This document shows, piece by piece, positions 1 to 5,069 of a stretch of DNA of 6,785 bases (positions are counted from its first letter, which is position 1; each line of letters begins with the position of its first letter). The notes beneath the pieces are model-generated. The model searched no databases. It was given only the letters and a program-made list of their open reading frames with translations, and was not told the DNA's origin. The DNA comes from Bacillota bacterium (GTDB lineage: Bacteria > Bacillota > Syntrophomonadia > Syntrophomonadales > Syntrophomonadaceae): positions 1-6,785 of the forward strand of contig JAGFXV010000079.1 of assembly GCA_017861475.1 (NCBI GenBank). The letters are read 5' to 3'. A program made the position numbers and the translations under genes.

Positions 1-384
1 ATCCGAATCATTTACTTCCGATCTGAATTCTTCAATCGTCAGGGGCGGATCAAACTGGCACAGATCGATGGTCTGTTCATAAACGTTGCCGGGCAGTGTA
101 AAACAATGATAACTGCCGTTGTCAAGAATCAAGAACAGAGTGATATCAAACTCGATAATAATTCTGACCCGGTTGAAATTCAGAATCTCCTCAGCTCTTA
201 CTACCTTCACCTTGAAATCATCAATCGCACTTACATAATGGCCGACTGAATCTGTGAAAACCAATGGTACACATACGAAATCTTCCAGTACTTTGACCTG
301 TCTGGCAATATACTTGGCTTTGACAACTTTGGCAAACAAGTCCAGCCTGCAACCCTCAGGAAATTCACACTTAAGTTCTGACAT
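1..384 (-). CDS. SPOCS-like domain protein, 3' end outside the window (partial)
   Basis: The first 128 residues of an open frame that runs off the left edge without a stop. The ATG is fixed by a strong Shine-Dalgarno AGGAGGGG at 393-400. There is no signal peptide or membrane segment, so the visible part looks cytosolic. Residues 54-120 align by eye with residues 37-103 of the gene at 529-1317: both have a hydrophobic strand, then a TLF.ILD/E-G core, then an acidic or basic turn, a short I-x-L strand and F-x-P. This resembles the SPOCS (DUF3794) domain of spore proteins such as SipL, and the domain call is inferred from pattern, not from a search. Residues 16-52 may form an additional partial copy. 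A hairpin and a sigma-K-like promoter lie upstream. It may be a spore coat or morphogenesis component. Its exact function and its C-terminal domain are unknown. Confidence 0.72.
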   Translation of the reverse strand, partial: MSELKCEFPEGCRLDLFAKVVKAKYIARQVKVLEDFVCVPLVFTDSVGHYVSAIDDFKVKVVRAEEILNFNRVRIIIEFDITLFLILDNGSYHCFTLPGNVYEQTIDLCQFDPPLTIEEFRSEVNDSD

Positions 385-433
385 CTGACTTTCCCCTCCT
401 TTTTCTCTAATATTCTTTGACCTTTCCGGTCTG

Positions 434-465
434 TCGCAGAAATTTGTCAGGCCAAATTTCTACGA
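434..465 (-). other. Long intergenic hairpin upstream of the partial SPOCS-like gene
   Basis: A 13-base-pair inverted repeat (434-446 with 453-465) around a six-base loop. The one non-Watson-Crick position is a U-G pair in the minus-strand RNA, so the fold is compatible with minus-strand transcription. No T tract follows on either strand, so it is not a standard intrinsic terminator. It lies 66-97 bases beyond the stop of the upstream SPOCS-like gene and overlaps the expected start of transcription from the sigma-K-like promoter at 466-493. It could be an operator or an RNA structure affecting the 3' end of the upstream transcript or the leader of the downstream one. Confidence 0.5.
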
Positions 466-493
466 TATATTATGAAAAAGAGGGGTAATGTGT
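466..493 (-). promoter_or_regulatory. Putative sigma-K-type promoter for the partial SPOCS-like gene
   Basis: Reading the minus strand, ACA is followed by 16 bases and then CATAATATA, which fits the sigma-K pattern of AC and CATAnnnTA. The -10 would be at 466-474 and the -35 at 491-493. Transcription would begin roughly 80 bases before the ATG at 384. The short -35 carries little information and the region is AT-rich, so a chance match is possible. It is plausible because the gene appears sporulation-related. Confidence 0.3.
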
Positions 494-528
494 GATTAAT
501 ATGATTACTATTCTGGTATATAAAATAA

Positions 529-1317
529 TCAGGCATTGTTAATAAAGAATTCCTTGATCCTTCTGCCCATTTTCTGACGACGTTCTTCCAGCGAATGAAT
601 GGGAACAATTTTGGAAGTTTCGCTCTTCTGGTCACTTCGCCTGGCTCTGTCATCTTTTTCAGGATCCTCATGAGCGGCAGATCCAGCCTGCAGCAACTTG
701 ATCTGCCGGCTTAATTCTGCATTGATGGTTTCGGCTTTTTGCAGGCTTTTTTTAATACTTAGCAGATTCATTTCATAAATCTTTAATTGCCGGCGCAGGT
801 TAATGTTTTCTGCCAGCAAGGAGTCATTGTAGGCATGGTCCGATTCTGTCAACCTGGCTGGAATTGGTTCATCAATTGTCCCAGGCTGCAGTGTGACTAT
901 CTTCTCTCGTAAGGCCAGCAGCCTATAAGTCAAATAATAAATGACGATCAGGTTTTGTCCCTGCATAACCGTGTCCCCGTAAAAATCTGTTATTTCAGCT
1001 ATATAGCAGAGTTCTTGCCCATCATCCGGTCGCGGCTGGAATTTAGCCAGCGGTATGCGCTCTTTTATTACATCCCTGCGGCTGAAAGGAAGCAGATTAC
1101 CTCGCTCATCCTCCAGTATGAATAACGTTTCCACATTTACTATTAATTCGGCCGATTTGCCTTCAATTTTAACCTGCCGGGCGCTTATTCTGGTCTTCAG
1201 ATCTTCGATCCGTTTATACTTTACAGCCGTCGTAATTTCGCGTTTATTTTGACAGGTACATGTTTCAGGCATTCTGGCCACGATCACTGATGACCAGATG
1301 GATACTTCATCCTGCAT
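529..1317 (-). CDS. SPOCS-like domain protein with coiled coil
   Basis: A 262-residue protein without signal peptide or membrane helix. The frame extends to a GTG at 1356, but the ATG at 1317 is preferred because AAGGAG stands eight bases before it. Residues 37-135 form a beta-rich, hydrophobically alternating domain resembling SPOCS/DUF3794, including the NVETLFILED core (61-70) and a K-F-Q-P motif (92-95). Residues about 166-211 are Leu/Ile-rich with charged spacing and are probably a coiled coil. The tail, about 212-262, is charged and then strongly basic. N-terminal cysteines C20 and C22 are close together. The gene follows veg, after a terminator, and has a sigma-E-like promoter, so it is probably its own transcription unit. 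SPOCS domains are known from SipL and related spore morphogenesis proteins that bind other spore proteins. By inference this may be a mother-cell coat or cortex assembly protein using the coiled coil to oligomerise. No specific gene name can be given. Confidence 0.7.
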   Translation of the reverse strand: MQDEVSIWSSVIVARMPETCTCQNKREITTAVKYKRIEDLKTRISARQVKIEGKSAELIVNVETLFILEDERGNLLPFSRRDVIKERIPLAKFQPRPDDGQELCYIAEITDFYGDTVMQGQNLIVIYYLTYRLLALREKIVTLQPGTIDEPIPARLTESDHAYNDSLLAENINLRRQLKIYEMNLLSIKKSLQKAETINAELSRQIKLLQAGSAAHEDPEKDDRARRSDQKSETSKIVPIHSLEERRQKMGRRIKEFFINNA

Positions 1318-1388
1318 AGGATCATCTCCTTGATGAATAATACGATCAAGCAGCACTGATCATAACGACGATCTGTACTGCCTGTAAT

Positions 1389-1418
1389 ATTTATATGGCT
1401 TTGGCCGGTTTACTATGT
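1389..1418 (-). promoter_or_regulatory. Putative sigma-E-type promoter for the coiled-coil SPOCS-like gene
   Basis: On the minus strand, ACATAGT (1412-1418) is followed by 14 bases and CATATAAAT (1389-1397). This matches much of the sigma-E pattern kmATATT, 14-15 bases, CATACAmT. It would give a leader of about 65 bases before the ATG at 1317. The gene lies beyond the veg terminator and so needs its own promoter, which supports the call. The match is not perfect. Confidence 0.35.
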
Positions 1419-1494
1419 TAATCAATCTAACCTTGTTCCGGCGTGTGAAAAATAGCCCGCACCGAACCTAATTTACCAATATTAGATAATAAGC

Positions 1495-1522
1495 AAAAAA
1501 AAGCTGCGCACCAAGCGCAGCT
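1495..1522 (-). terminator. Intrinsic terminator after veg
   Basis: An eight-base-pair GC-rich stem (AGCTGCGC, 1502-1509, with GCGCAGCT, 1515-1522) and a five-base loop, followed on the minus strand by a run of eight T (1495-1502, the first two shared with the stem). It stands 14 bases past the veg stop and isolates veg from the SPOCS-like genes. Confidence 0.9.
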
Positions 1523-1536
1523 GCAGTTTGTAATAT

Positions 1537-1818
1537 TTAATTATTCGCCGAAGCGATTTTTATTTCTTCATTTTTTGTGCCATATACGAAAAGCTCCACG
1601 GTTTCGGTAAGCACATCAGCATAACTATAGGATACCCGACGGTCTACTTTTCTCTCATTTAGTTTTACGACAAATATATTAGGGTAAATGGATTCGAGTA
1701 CCCCTTCCTTCTCAATGATACGGTTCCTTCCGCGGTTCGCTTTTAATCTTATCTTGCTGCCAACGAAGGACTCCAGGTCTTTCTTGATTTCCGAGATCGC
1801 CCTGGGTGAACTGATCAC
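1537..1818 (-). CDS. veg: Veg protein
   Basis: A 93-residue homologue of B. subtilis Veg (86 residues), a small conserved Firmicute protein reported to stimulate biofilm matrix gene expression; its biochemical role is not settled. The family signatures are clear: IRLKANRGR (23-31), the EG-L-E-x-YPN-FVV segment (38-51) and RVSYSYADVLTETVEL (61-76). The open frame extends upstream to 1914, but residues before the GTG at 1818 are not Veg-like and cover the promoter, so GTG is chosen. GAGGGTGG stands just before it. The C-terminus extends about ten residues beyond the conserved core. The position after rsmA is the classical one, but yabG, which separates the two in B. subtilis, is absent. It has its own sigma-A promoter and terminator, so it is likely monocistronic and strongly expressed. 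Confidence 0.93.
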   Translation of the reverse strand: MISSPRAISEIKKDLESFVGSKIRLKANRGRNRIIEKEGVLESIYPNIFVVKLNERKVDRRVSYSYADVLTETVELFVYGTKNEEIKIASANN

Positions 1819-1851
1819 ATTACCACCCTCTTTATTCAATTTATCTTTTAA

Positions 1852-1880
1852 ATAATAACTCAAAAGCATCTCAAAGTCAA
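1852..1880 (-). promoter_or_regulatory. Sigma-A promoter of veg
   Basis: TTGACT (1875-1880) and TATTAT (1852-1857) are separated by exactly 17 bases on the minus strand, a near-consensus vegetative promoter. It lies in the 99-base gap between rsmA and veg and would start the transcript about 25-28 bases before the GTG. The B. subtilis veg promoter is a well-known strong promoter of the same arrangement. Confidence 0.8.
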
Positions 1881-1917
1881 TAGCAAACAATAAGTATATA
1901 TAAAAACGAACCACGTG

Positions 1918-2799
1918 TCAACAGAATTTATGGGGAATTTGACTAAAAGCTCTGACCAAAATGATATAATCTTGCAAAGCCAAATTTTCGGGCCGCAGAT
2001 TAGGAGCAAGATCGATTGTTTGTAATTTTTCTTCCACGGTACTTTTATCAATTTGAAATAAATTTGTAAGTGAATTCAAAATTGTTTTTCTTCTTTGTTG
2101 GAAAAAAATATTTAGTATACGCTTAAAAATGATTTCTTCTTCCGGGGACAGCATTTTCTTTTGTAAAGGAATAAATCTCAATACCGTCGAATCCACTTCC
2201 GGACGCGGATAAAAACAATTGCGGGATACATTTATCACATGTTCTACTTTAGCGTAATATGCTGTGGCAATGGTCAATCGCCCATAATCTTTGCTGCCTG
2301 GATGGGCAAGGATACGTTCCGCCACTTCCTTCTGCATCATTAACGTGGCTGATTGCAGGTGAGAACAGCTTTCCAACAGTTTGAATATGATCGGCGTGGT
2401 AATATTGTATGGAATATTGGCACAAACCTTGTAGGAAACGATTTCTTTCCAGTGAAACGCATCGATCAACGCTGATTCTATATCGGTTTTCAAAATGTCC
2501 CGGAAAAGTATCCTGCTGTTTTCATAGCCTGCCAGCGTTTCTTCCAACACCGTTTTAAGACGTTCATCAATATCGATACATAAAAGCCCTCGTCCGCGAG
2601 CAGCCAGTTCCCTGCTTAAAGCTCCCAGCCCTGGTCCTATTTCAACAACGTATTCATCTTTGTTTATCTCTGCTGAATCAGCAATCCGGGTCAAAATATT
2701 TTGATCGATCAGGAAGTTCTGTCCCAGTCCTTTGCGGGCATGTAAATCGTACCGCTGCATTATATCCTGTACTCCTTTTACTGATGACAGAACCGGCAT
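1918..2799 (-). CDS. rsmA: 16S rRNA (adenine(1518)-N(6)/adenine(1519)-N(6))-dimethyltransferase
   Basis: RsmA/KsgA transfers four methyl groups from S-adenosylmethionine to two adjacent adenosines in the 3' terminal helix 45 of 16S rRNA, a late step and checkpoint in small-subunit assembly. At 293 residues it matches the usual length. KGLGQNFLID (23-32) is the family N-terminal motif. EIGPGLGALS (53-62) is the SAM-binding motif I, with acidic D76 and D78 after the second strand and D101 further on. NIPYNITTP (128-136) is catalytic motif IV. The substrate-binding C-terminal helical domain covers roughly 205-285. The ATG has AAGGAG nine bases upstream. A TATAAT-like -10 and a terminator precede the gene, so it may be transcribed separately from the lipoprotein gene. 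The usual neighbour rnmV is missing here. Confidence 0.97.
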   Translation of the reverse strand: MPVLSSVKGVQDIMQRYDLHARKGLGQNFLIDQNILTRIADSAEINKDEYVVEIGPGLGALSRELAARGRGLLCIDIDERLKTVLEETLAGYENSRILFRDILKTDIESALIDAFHWKEIVSYKVCANIPYNITTPIIFKLLESCSHLQSATLMMQKEVAERILAHPGSKDYGRLTIATAYYAKVEHVINVSRNCFYPRPEVDSTVLRFIPLQKKMLSPEEEIIFKRILNIFFQQRRKTILNSLTNLFQIDKSTVEEKLQTIDLAPNLRPENLALQDYIILVRAFSQIPHKFC

Positions 2800-2852
2800 T
2801 TTTATTGCTCCTTTTTGTTAAAAATCATTTTCCTTAATGGAAACTAAAACTT

Positions 2853-2858
2853 ATTATA
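2853..2858 (-). promoter_or_regulatory. Possible -10 element for rsmA
   Basis: A perfect TATAAT on the minus strand, 54 bases before the rsmA ATG and just beyond the terminator of the preceding gene. No convincing -35 hexamer stands 16-18 bases upstream, where the terminator stem lies, so this is only a partial promoter match. A promoter is expected here because the terminator would otherwise cut rsmA off. Confidence 0.35.
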
Positions 2859-2867
2859 CAACAACAC

Positions 2868-2899
2868 AAAAAATCCTTCTCACAAACAATGTCAGAAGG
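2868..2899 (-). terminator. Intrinsic terminator after the YhcN-type lipoprotein gene
   Basis: On the minus strand, CCTTCT (2894-2899) pairs with AGAAGG (2875-2880). One G-G mismatch and a further ACA/TGT pairing lie inside the stem, which closes a five-base loop. ATTTTTT follows directly (2868-2874). It ends about 60 bases past the lipoprotein stop and precedes the rsmA promoter region. Confidence 0.75.
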
Positions 2900-2918
2900 T
2901 TTGATCCATGATCGACAA

Positions 2919-2953
2919 CATTACACCCGAGCCAGGTTGGCCCGGGTGTAATG
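2919..2953 (-). terminator. Strong hairpin just after the lipoprotein stop codon
   Basis: A 15-base-pair inverted repeat (2919-2933 with 2939-2953) with a five-base loop, starting five bases past the stop. The single imperfect position is A-C on the plus strand but a G-U pair in minus-strand RNA, so the structure suits the minus transcript. No T run follows it in that direction; the T-run terminator comes 20 bases later. It may protect the 3' end of the mRNA or act together with the second hairpin. The plus-strand sequence after the stem is T-rich, but no plus-strand gene needs it. Confidence 0.55.
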
Positions 2954-2958
2954 ATCTT

Positions 2959-3510
2959 TTATTTCATTTGTTCTTTCATCATCCTGCCCAATTCAGCTGC
3001 ACTGCGAGCATAACTCAGCACCGGTTTGCCCTCTATCAGCCCGGAGGCCACATCATTGATCTTCTTGACCATGTTGGGATCAGTTGTTACCAAAACATCT
3101 GTTACTCTTTTATCATTACTTTTGATTTTTTGTTTTACCATATTTTTTACGCTTTTTTGTTTGGCATCAGTTGACATGGATTCTTTATTAAGTGTCAACC
3201 CTACCATTACCACAATTTTGCTTGCGCTTTTAGTACTTAATTTACTTGTAGCAGTAGTACTGGTTTTGCTCGATGTATCCATTGCCGCATCTGCGCCGGC
3301 TACAACTACTGTGGCACTTATTACCCCGGGTACCGCTTTGGCTATTTCAGAAAAGCGATTGGCCATAATACGCTTATCCGATTCGGTCACCTGGATTGGA
3401 TTTGAAGGAGTAGTCGTCTTTGGAGCTGTATACGGTTTCTTGGCTTGCTGACAACCTGCACTTAAAATTATTGCGGCAATGAAAACAAATATTAACATTT
3501 TCCTTTTCAT
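2959..3510 (-). CDS. YhcN/YlaJ-type sporulation lipoprotein
   Basis: A 183-residue exported lipoprotein. Residues 1-19 form a signal peptide (MKRKM followed by a hydrophobic run) ending in the lipobox LSAGC, with the lipidated cysteine at C20. Residues 21-40 are a Pro/Thr-rich tether. The segment 43-72 (ESDKRIMANRFSEIAKAVPG then a valine-rich strand) and 98-178, including the VTTDPNMVKKI stretch and the GLIEGKP turn, match the YhcN/YlaJ family, whose B. subtilis members are spore membrane lipoproteins of undefined biochemical role. An insert at about 77-97, almost entirely Ser, Thr, Lys and Ala, splits the conserved region. AGGAGGG stands six bases before the ATG. I could not recognise a clear promoter. 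The gene sits between the G5/3D protein and rsmA, where B. subtilis has rnmV. Confidence 0.85.
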   Translation of the reverse strand: MKRKMLIFVFIAAIILSAGCQQAKKPYTAPKTTTPSNPIQVTESDKRIMANRFSEIAKAVPGVISATVVVAGADAAMDTSSKTSTTATSKLSTKSASKIVVMVGLTLNKESMSTDAKQKSVKNMVKQKIKSNDKRVTDVLVTTDPNMVKKINDVASGLIEGKPVLSYARSAAELGRMMKEQMK

Positions 3511-3550
3511 AATAGTCCCTCCTAAATTTAATAGGTCTCAATTATCTTCA

Positions 3551-3570
3551 TCTATCACCATCTATCACCA
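3551..3570. repeat. Short tandem repeat upstream of the lipoprotein gene
   Basis: Two perfect, adjacent copies of tctatcacca, 41 bases before the lipoprotein ATG. The helical spacing of about ten bases would put both copies on one face of the DNA, so a regulator site is possible. It could equally be a chance duplication. Confidence 0.4.
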
Positions 3571-3700
3571 GTCTGTTCTTCTTTAAATGTCCAACTTACT
3601 ATAAAACCATGGGTCAACTTTTGTATTATTCTCTTCGTACTTTTCTTGGATATAGTTTTTAACGATTTTGTCATATTAAATCAAAGTAATATTTGGCAAT

Positions 3701-3729
3701 AAAAAAGCGGAGATTTTTCATCTCCGCTT
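3701..3729 (-). terminator. Intrinsic terminator after the G5/3D gene
   Basis: A ten-base-pair stem (3705-3714 with 3720-3729, core GCGGAGAT/ATCTCCGC) with a five-base loop, followed on the minus strand by a T run (3701-3706). It lies 18 bases past the stop. It separates the G5/3D gene from the lipoprotein gene, so the latter needs its own promoter within 3511-3700. Confidence 0.92.
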
Positions 3730-3747
3730 GGGTCCTTCAGTATTGCT

Positions 3748-4716
3748 TTAATTCAAAACGTATACTTTTACGGTCCTTCGTCCCCAATTTACACATTGGG
3801 AATAACTTTCCATAAACAGATCCACCGCATTACCCCTGATTGCACCACCGGTATCAGCAGCACGTGCATACCCGTAACCTTCAATATATAACCGGCTTCC
3901 CAGGGGAATTATACTTGGATCGACCGCCACCATCCCTACACTTGGGGCTAAGCCGGTGGCTGTTCTAAAGCCCGTATAAGTATATGCCGAGGCTTGCATA
4001 TATTTGGCCTCACGAAAATCCAATCGTTCGCTGCCACGAGATACAGAAGTTATGCTGCCCATGGCAACCACCCGATTCTGAGGTTCCTGTATGGTCTCTG
4101 TAGAAATAACCTCTCTCTTTCCTTCTTCTCCATTATAGAATGTGATCTTGATGGTATTGCGTGCCATACCATTCTTGCCTGCCCGGACGGTTTTGGTCAA
4201 CCCTTTTTCCAAGGTAGGCTCATCAACCCGTTGATCCCCATATGGAATGGGTTGATCTTCGTTTATAATCTGTTCTGTCACTCTGATAACTTCAACTTCC
4301 TGATTGGCACTGACCAGGTTACCAGCCTTGGTTTTGATAATATCCTTGTCTCCCAATTGAAATCCAGCCAGACTGACTGCTTTTTCGGCGGTTACCGGAG
4401 TAGTATAAATACTTTTCTCCGTTCCATCCGCCACAACCTTCACTTTAAAAGCTCTCGTTACCACAATTTTGGTGTGTTTTTTCACTTTGCTGTCCAGTGA
4501 TGGTTGCACAAGATCCATTTTACCCAGCTCTATATTGTTCTTTTGCAGAATGTCCTTTACTGTTCCTGAAAACAATACTCTTGTTTGAATGAGCTTCCCA
4601 TCTGCCGCAATGGTGATTGGTTTTTGCAGTGCAAAAAACATACTCGTCAGTAAAATCCCCAGTGTCAGCAGGCTGGCAATTAGGATCGTGCCTTTTCTTG
4701 ACCAGGCTAAATCCAT
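3748..4716 (-). CDS. YabE-like cell-wall protein with DUF348, G5 and 3D domains
   Basis: A 322-residue protein acting at the cell wall. Residues 10-30 are a hydrophobic membrane anchor or signal segment after a short basic start. Two DUF348 (ubiquitin-like) repeats follow at about 32-88 and 90-146, then a G5 domain at about 147-221, and a C-terminal 3D domain at about 236-322. The 3D domain shows its three conserved aspartates, D266 (AVDPSIIPLG), D288 (AADTGGAIRG) and D299 (NAVDLF), and a double-psi beta-barrel fold is expected. Relatives are B. subtilis YabE, Rpf/Sps-type muralytic proteins and MltA-like lytic transglycosylases, so peptidoglycan cleavage or remodelling is likely. YabE is 437 residues; this one appears to lack one DUF348 repeat. 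GGGAGG stands six bases before the ATG. A sigma-A-like promoter, a palindrome and a small hairpin lie upstream. It stands between tatD and the lipoprotein gene and is isolated by terminators on both sides. Confidence 0.93.
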   Translation of the reverse strand: MDLAWSRKGTILIASLLTLGILLTSMFFALQKPITIAADGKLIQTRVLFSGTVKDILQKNNIELGKMDLVQPSLDSKVKKHTKIVVTRAFKVKVVADGTEKSIYTTPVTAEKAVSLAGFQLGDKDIIKTKAGNLVSANQEVEVIRVTEQIINEDQPIPYGDQRVDEPTLEKGLTKTVRAGKNGMARNTIKITFYNGEEGKREVISTETIQEPQNRVVAMGSITSVSRGSERLDFREAKYMQASAYTYTGFRTATGLAPSVGMVAVDPSIIPLGSRLYIEGYGYARAADTGGAIRGNAVDLFMESYSQCVNWGRRTVKVYVLN

Positions 4717-4739
4717 ATTTTACCTCCCTTAATTGTTTA

Positions 4740-4755
4740 TTCTCCCGCAGGAGAA
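4740..4755 (-). promoter_or_regulatory. Leader hairpin before the G5/3D gene
   Basis: On the minus strand TTCTCC pairs with GGAGAA around a four-base loop, 14 bases upstream of the Shine-Dalgarno GGGAGG. TCTCC is complementary to part of a Shine-Dalgarno, so alternative pairing with it is possible, but the hairpin may simply be a leader structure. No known riboswitch or attenuator is recognised. Confidence 0.3.
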
Positions 4756-4763
4756 AGCAATAC

Positions 4764-4773
4764 TGGTTAACCA
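4764..4773. promoter_or_regulatory. Palindrome at the predicted transcription start
   Basis: The perfect ten-base palindrome tggttaacca lies just downstream of the -10 at 4774-4779, covering the expected start point. Such placement would suit a repressor site. It is short, so chance is not excluded. Confidence 0.25.
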
Positions 4774-4802
4774 AAAATAACAAAAAAACAGGCAAAAGTC
4801 AA
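4774..4802 (-). promoter_or_regulatory. Putative sigma-A promoter of the G5/3D gene
   Basis: TTGACT (4797-4802) and TATTTT (4774-4779) are 17 bases apart on the minus strand. Transcription would start near 4767 and give a leader of about 50 bases. The tatD terminator upstream makes a separate promoter necessary. Confidence 0.5.
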
Positions 4803-4815
4803 ATTTCTTCCCTTA

Positions 4816-4848
4816 TTAATGGCTTTGTTGCCAGTTAATGTTATTCAT
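4816..4848 (-). other. Possible ten-codon mini-ORF upstream of the G5/3D promoter
   Basis: ATG at 4848 opens a reading frame encoding MNNINWQQSH and ending TAA at 4816. A purine-rich AGGGAGTGGAG stands about six bases upstream, a better ribosome site than expected by chance. It lies upstream of the sigma-A-like promoter at 4774-4802, so it would be translated only from a longer transcript. A leader peptide is conceivable, but so short a frame may be accidental. Confidence 0.2.
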
Positions 4849-5007
4849 GATTAACTCCACTCCCTAATAATATATTTAGCATCTTTGCTATATTTTATTC
4901 CTGCAGCGGTAAAAAGTTTGCAGAATTATAATTTTTACCATTTCATTTTTCTGCCATTTTATAGTTAATTTCACTCATTTCCAAGCATCCGCCCGAGATC
5001 CAGGCAT
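4849..5007. other. AT-rich noncoding stretch between tatD and the G5/3D gene
   Basis: Together with the elements listed at 4740-4848 and 5008-5051, this makes up a gap of about 350 bases without a gene. It is strongly AT-rich with several TATAAT-like and TATTAT-like strings (for example near 4927 and 4870), but I see no -35 at proper spacing and no open frame with a ribosome site other than the mini-ORF. No homology to a known RNA is recognised. Confidence 0.5.
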
Positions 5008-5051
5008 AAAAAAAGCTGCTCAATCAATAAAATAAATACTGATTGAGCAGC
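5008..5051 (-). terminator. Intrinsic terminator after tatD
   Basis: A perfect 12-base-pair stem (GCTGCTCAATCA, 5015-5026, with 5040-5051), a 13-base AT-rich loop, and a seven-T run on the minus strand (5008-5014). It begins 18 bases past the tatD stop and ends the metG-tatD unit. Confidence 0.92.
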
Positions 5052-5069
5052 GCTGGTATTTGTTTACAG

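Noticed and set aside
1318..1356. A GTG start adding 13 residues to the coiled-coil SPOCS-like protein
   Set aside because: The Shine-Dalgarno AAGGAG lies inside this extension at proper distance from the ATG at 1317, so the extension is leader.
1819..1914. An N-terminal extension of Veg with a hydrophobic start that might be read as a signal peptide
   Set aside because: The extension overlaps the sigma-A promoter, has no ribosome site, and Veg homologues begin near the GTG at 1818.
2919..2958. A plus-strand terminator using the 15-base-pair stem followed by a T-rich stretch
   Set aside because: There is no plus-strand gene to terminate, and the wobble pair fits only the minus-strand RNA.
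3026..3451. A 141-codon plus-strand open frame with hydrophobic, membrane-like content
   Set aside because: It lies entirely antisense to the YhcN-type lipoprotein. Its hydrophobic composition is the mirror of the Lys/Ser/Thr codons there, and no ribosome site supports it.
3994..4500. A 168-codon plus-strand open frame
   Set aside because: It is antisense to the G5/3D gene, whose domains are unmistakable. Its protein shows no recognisable motif.
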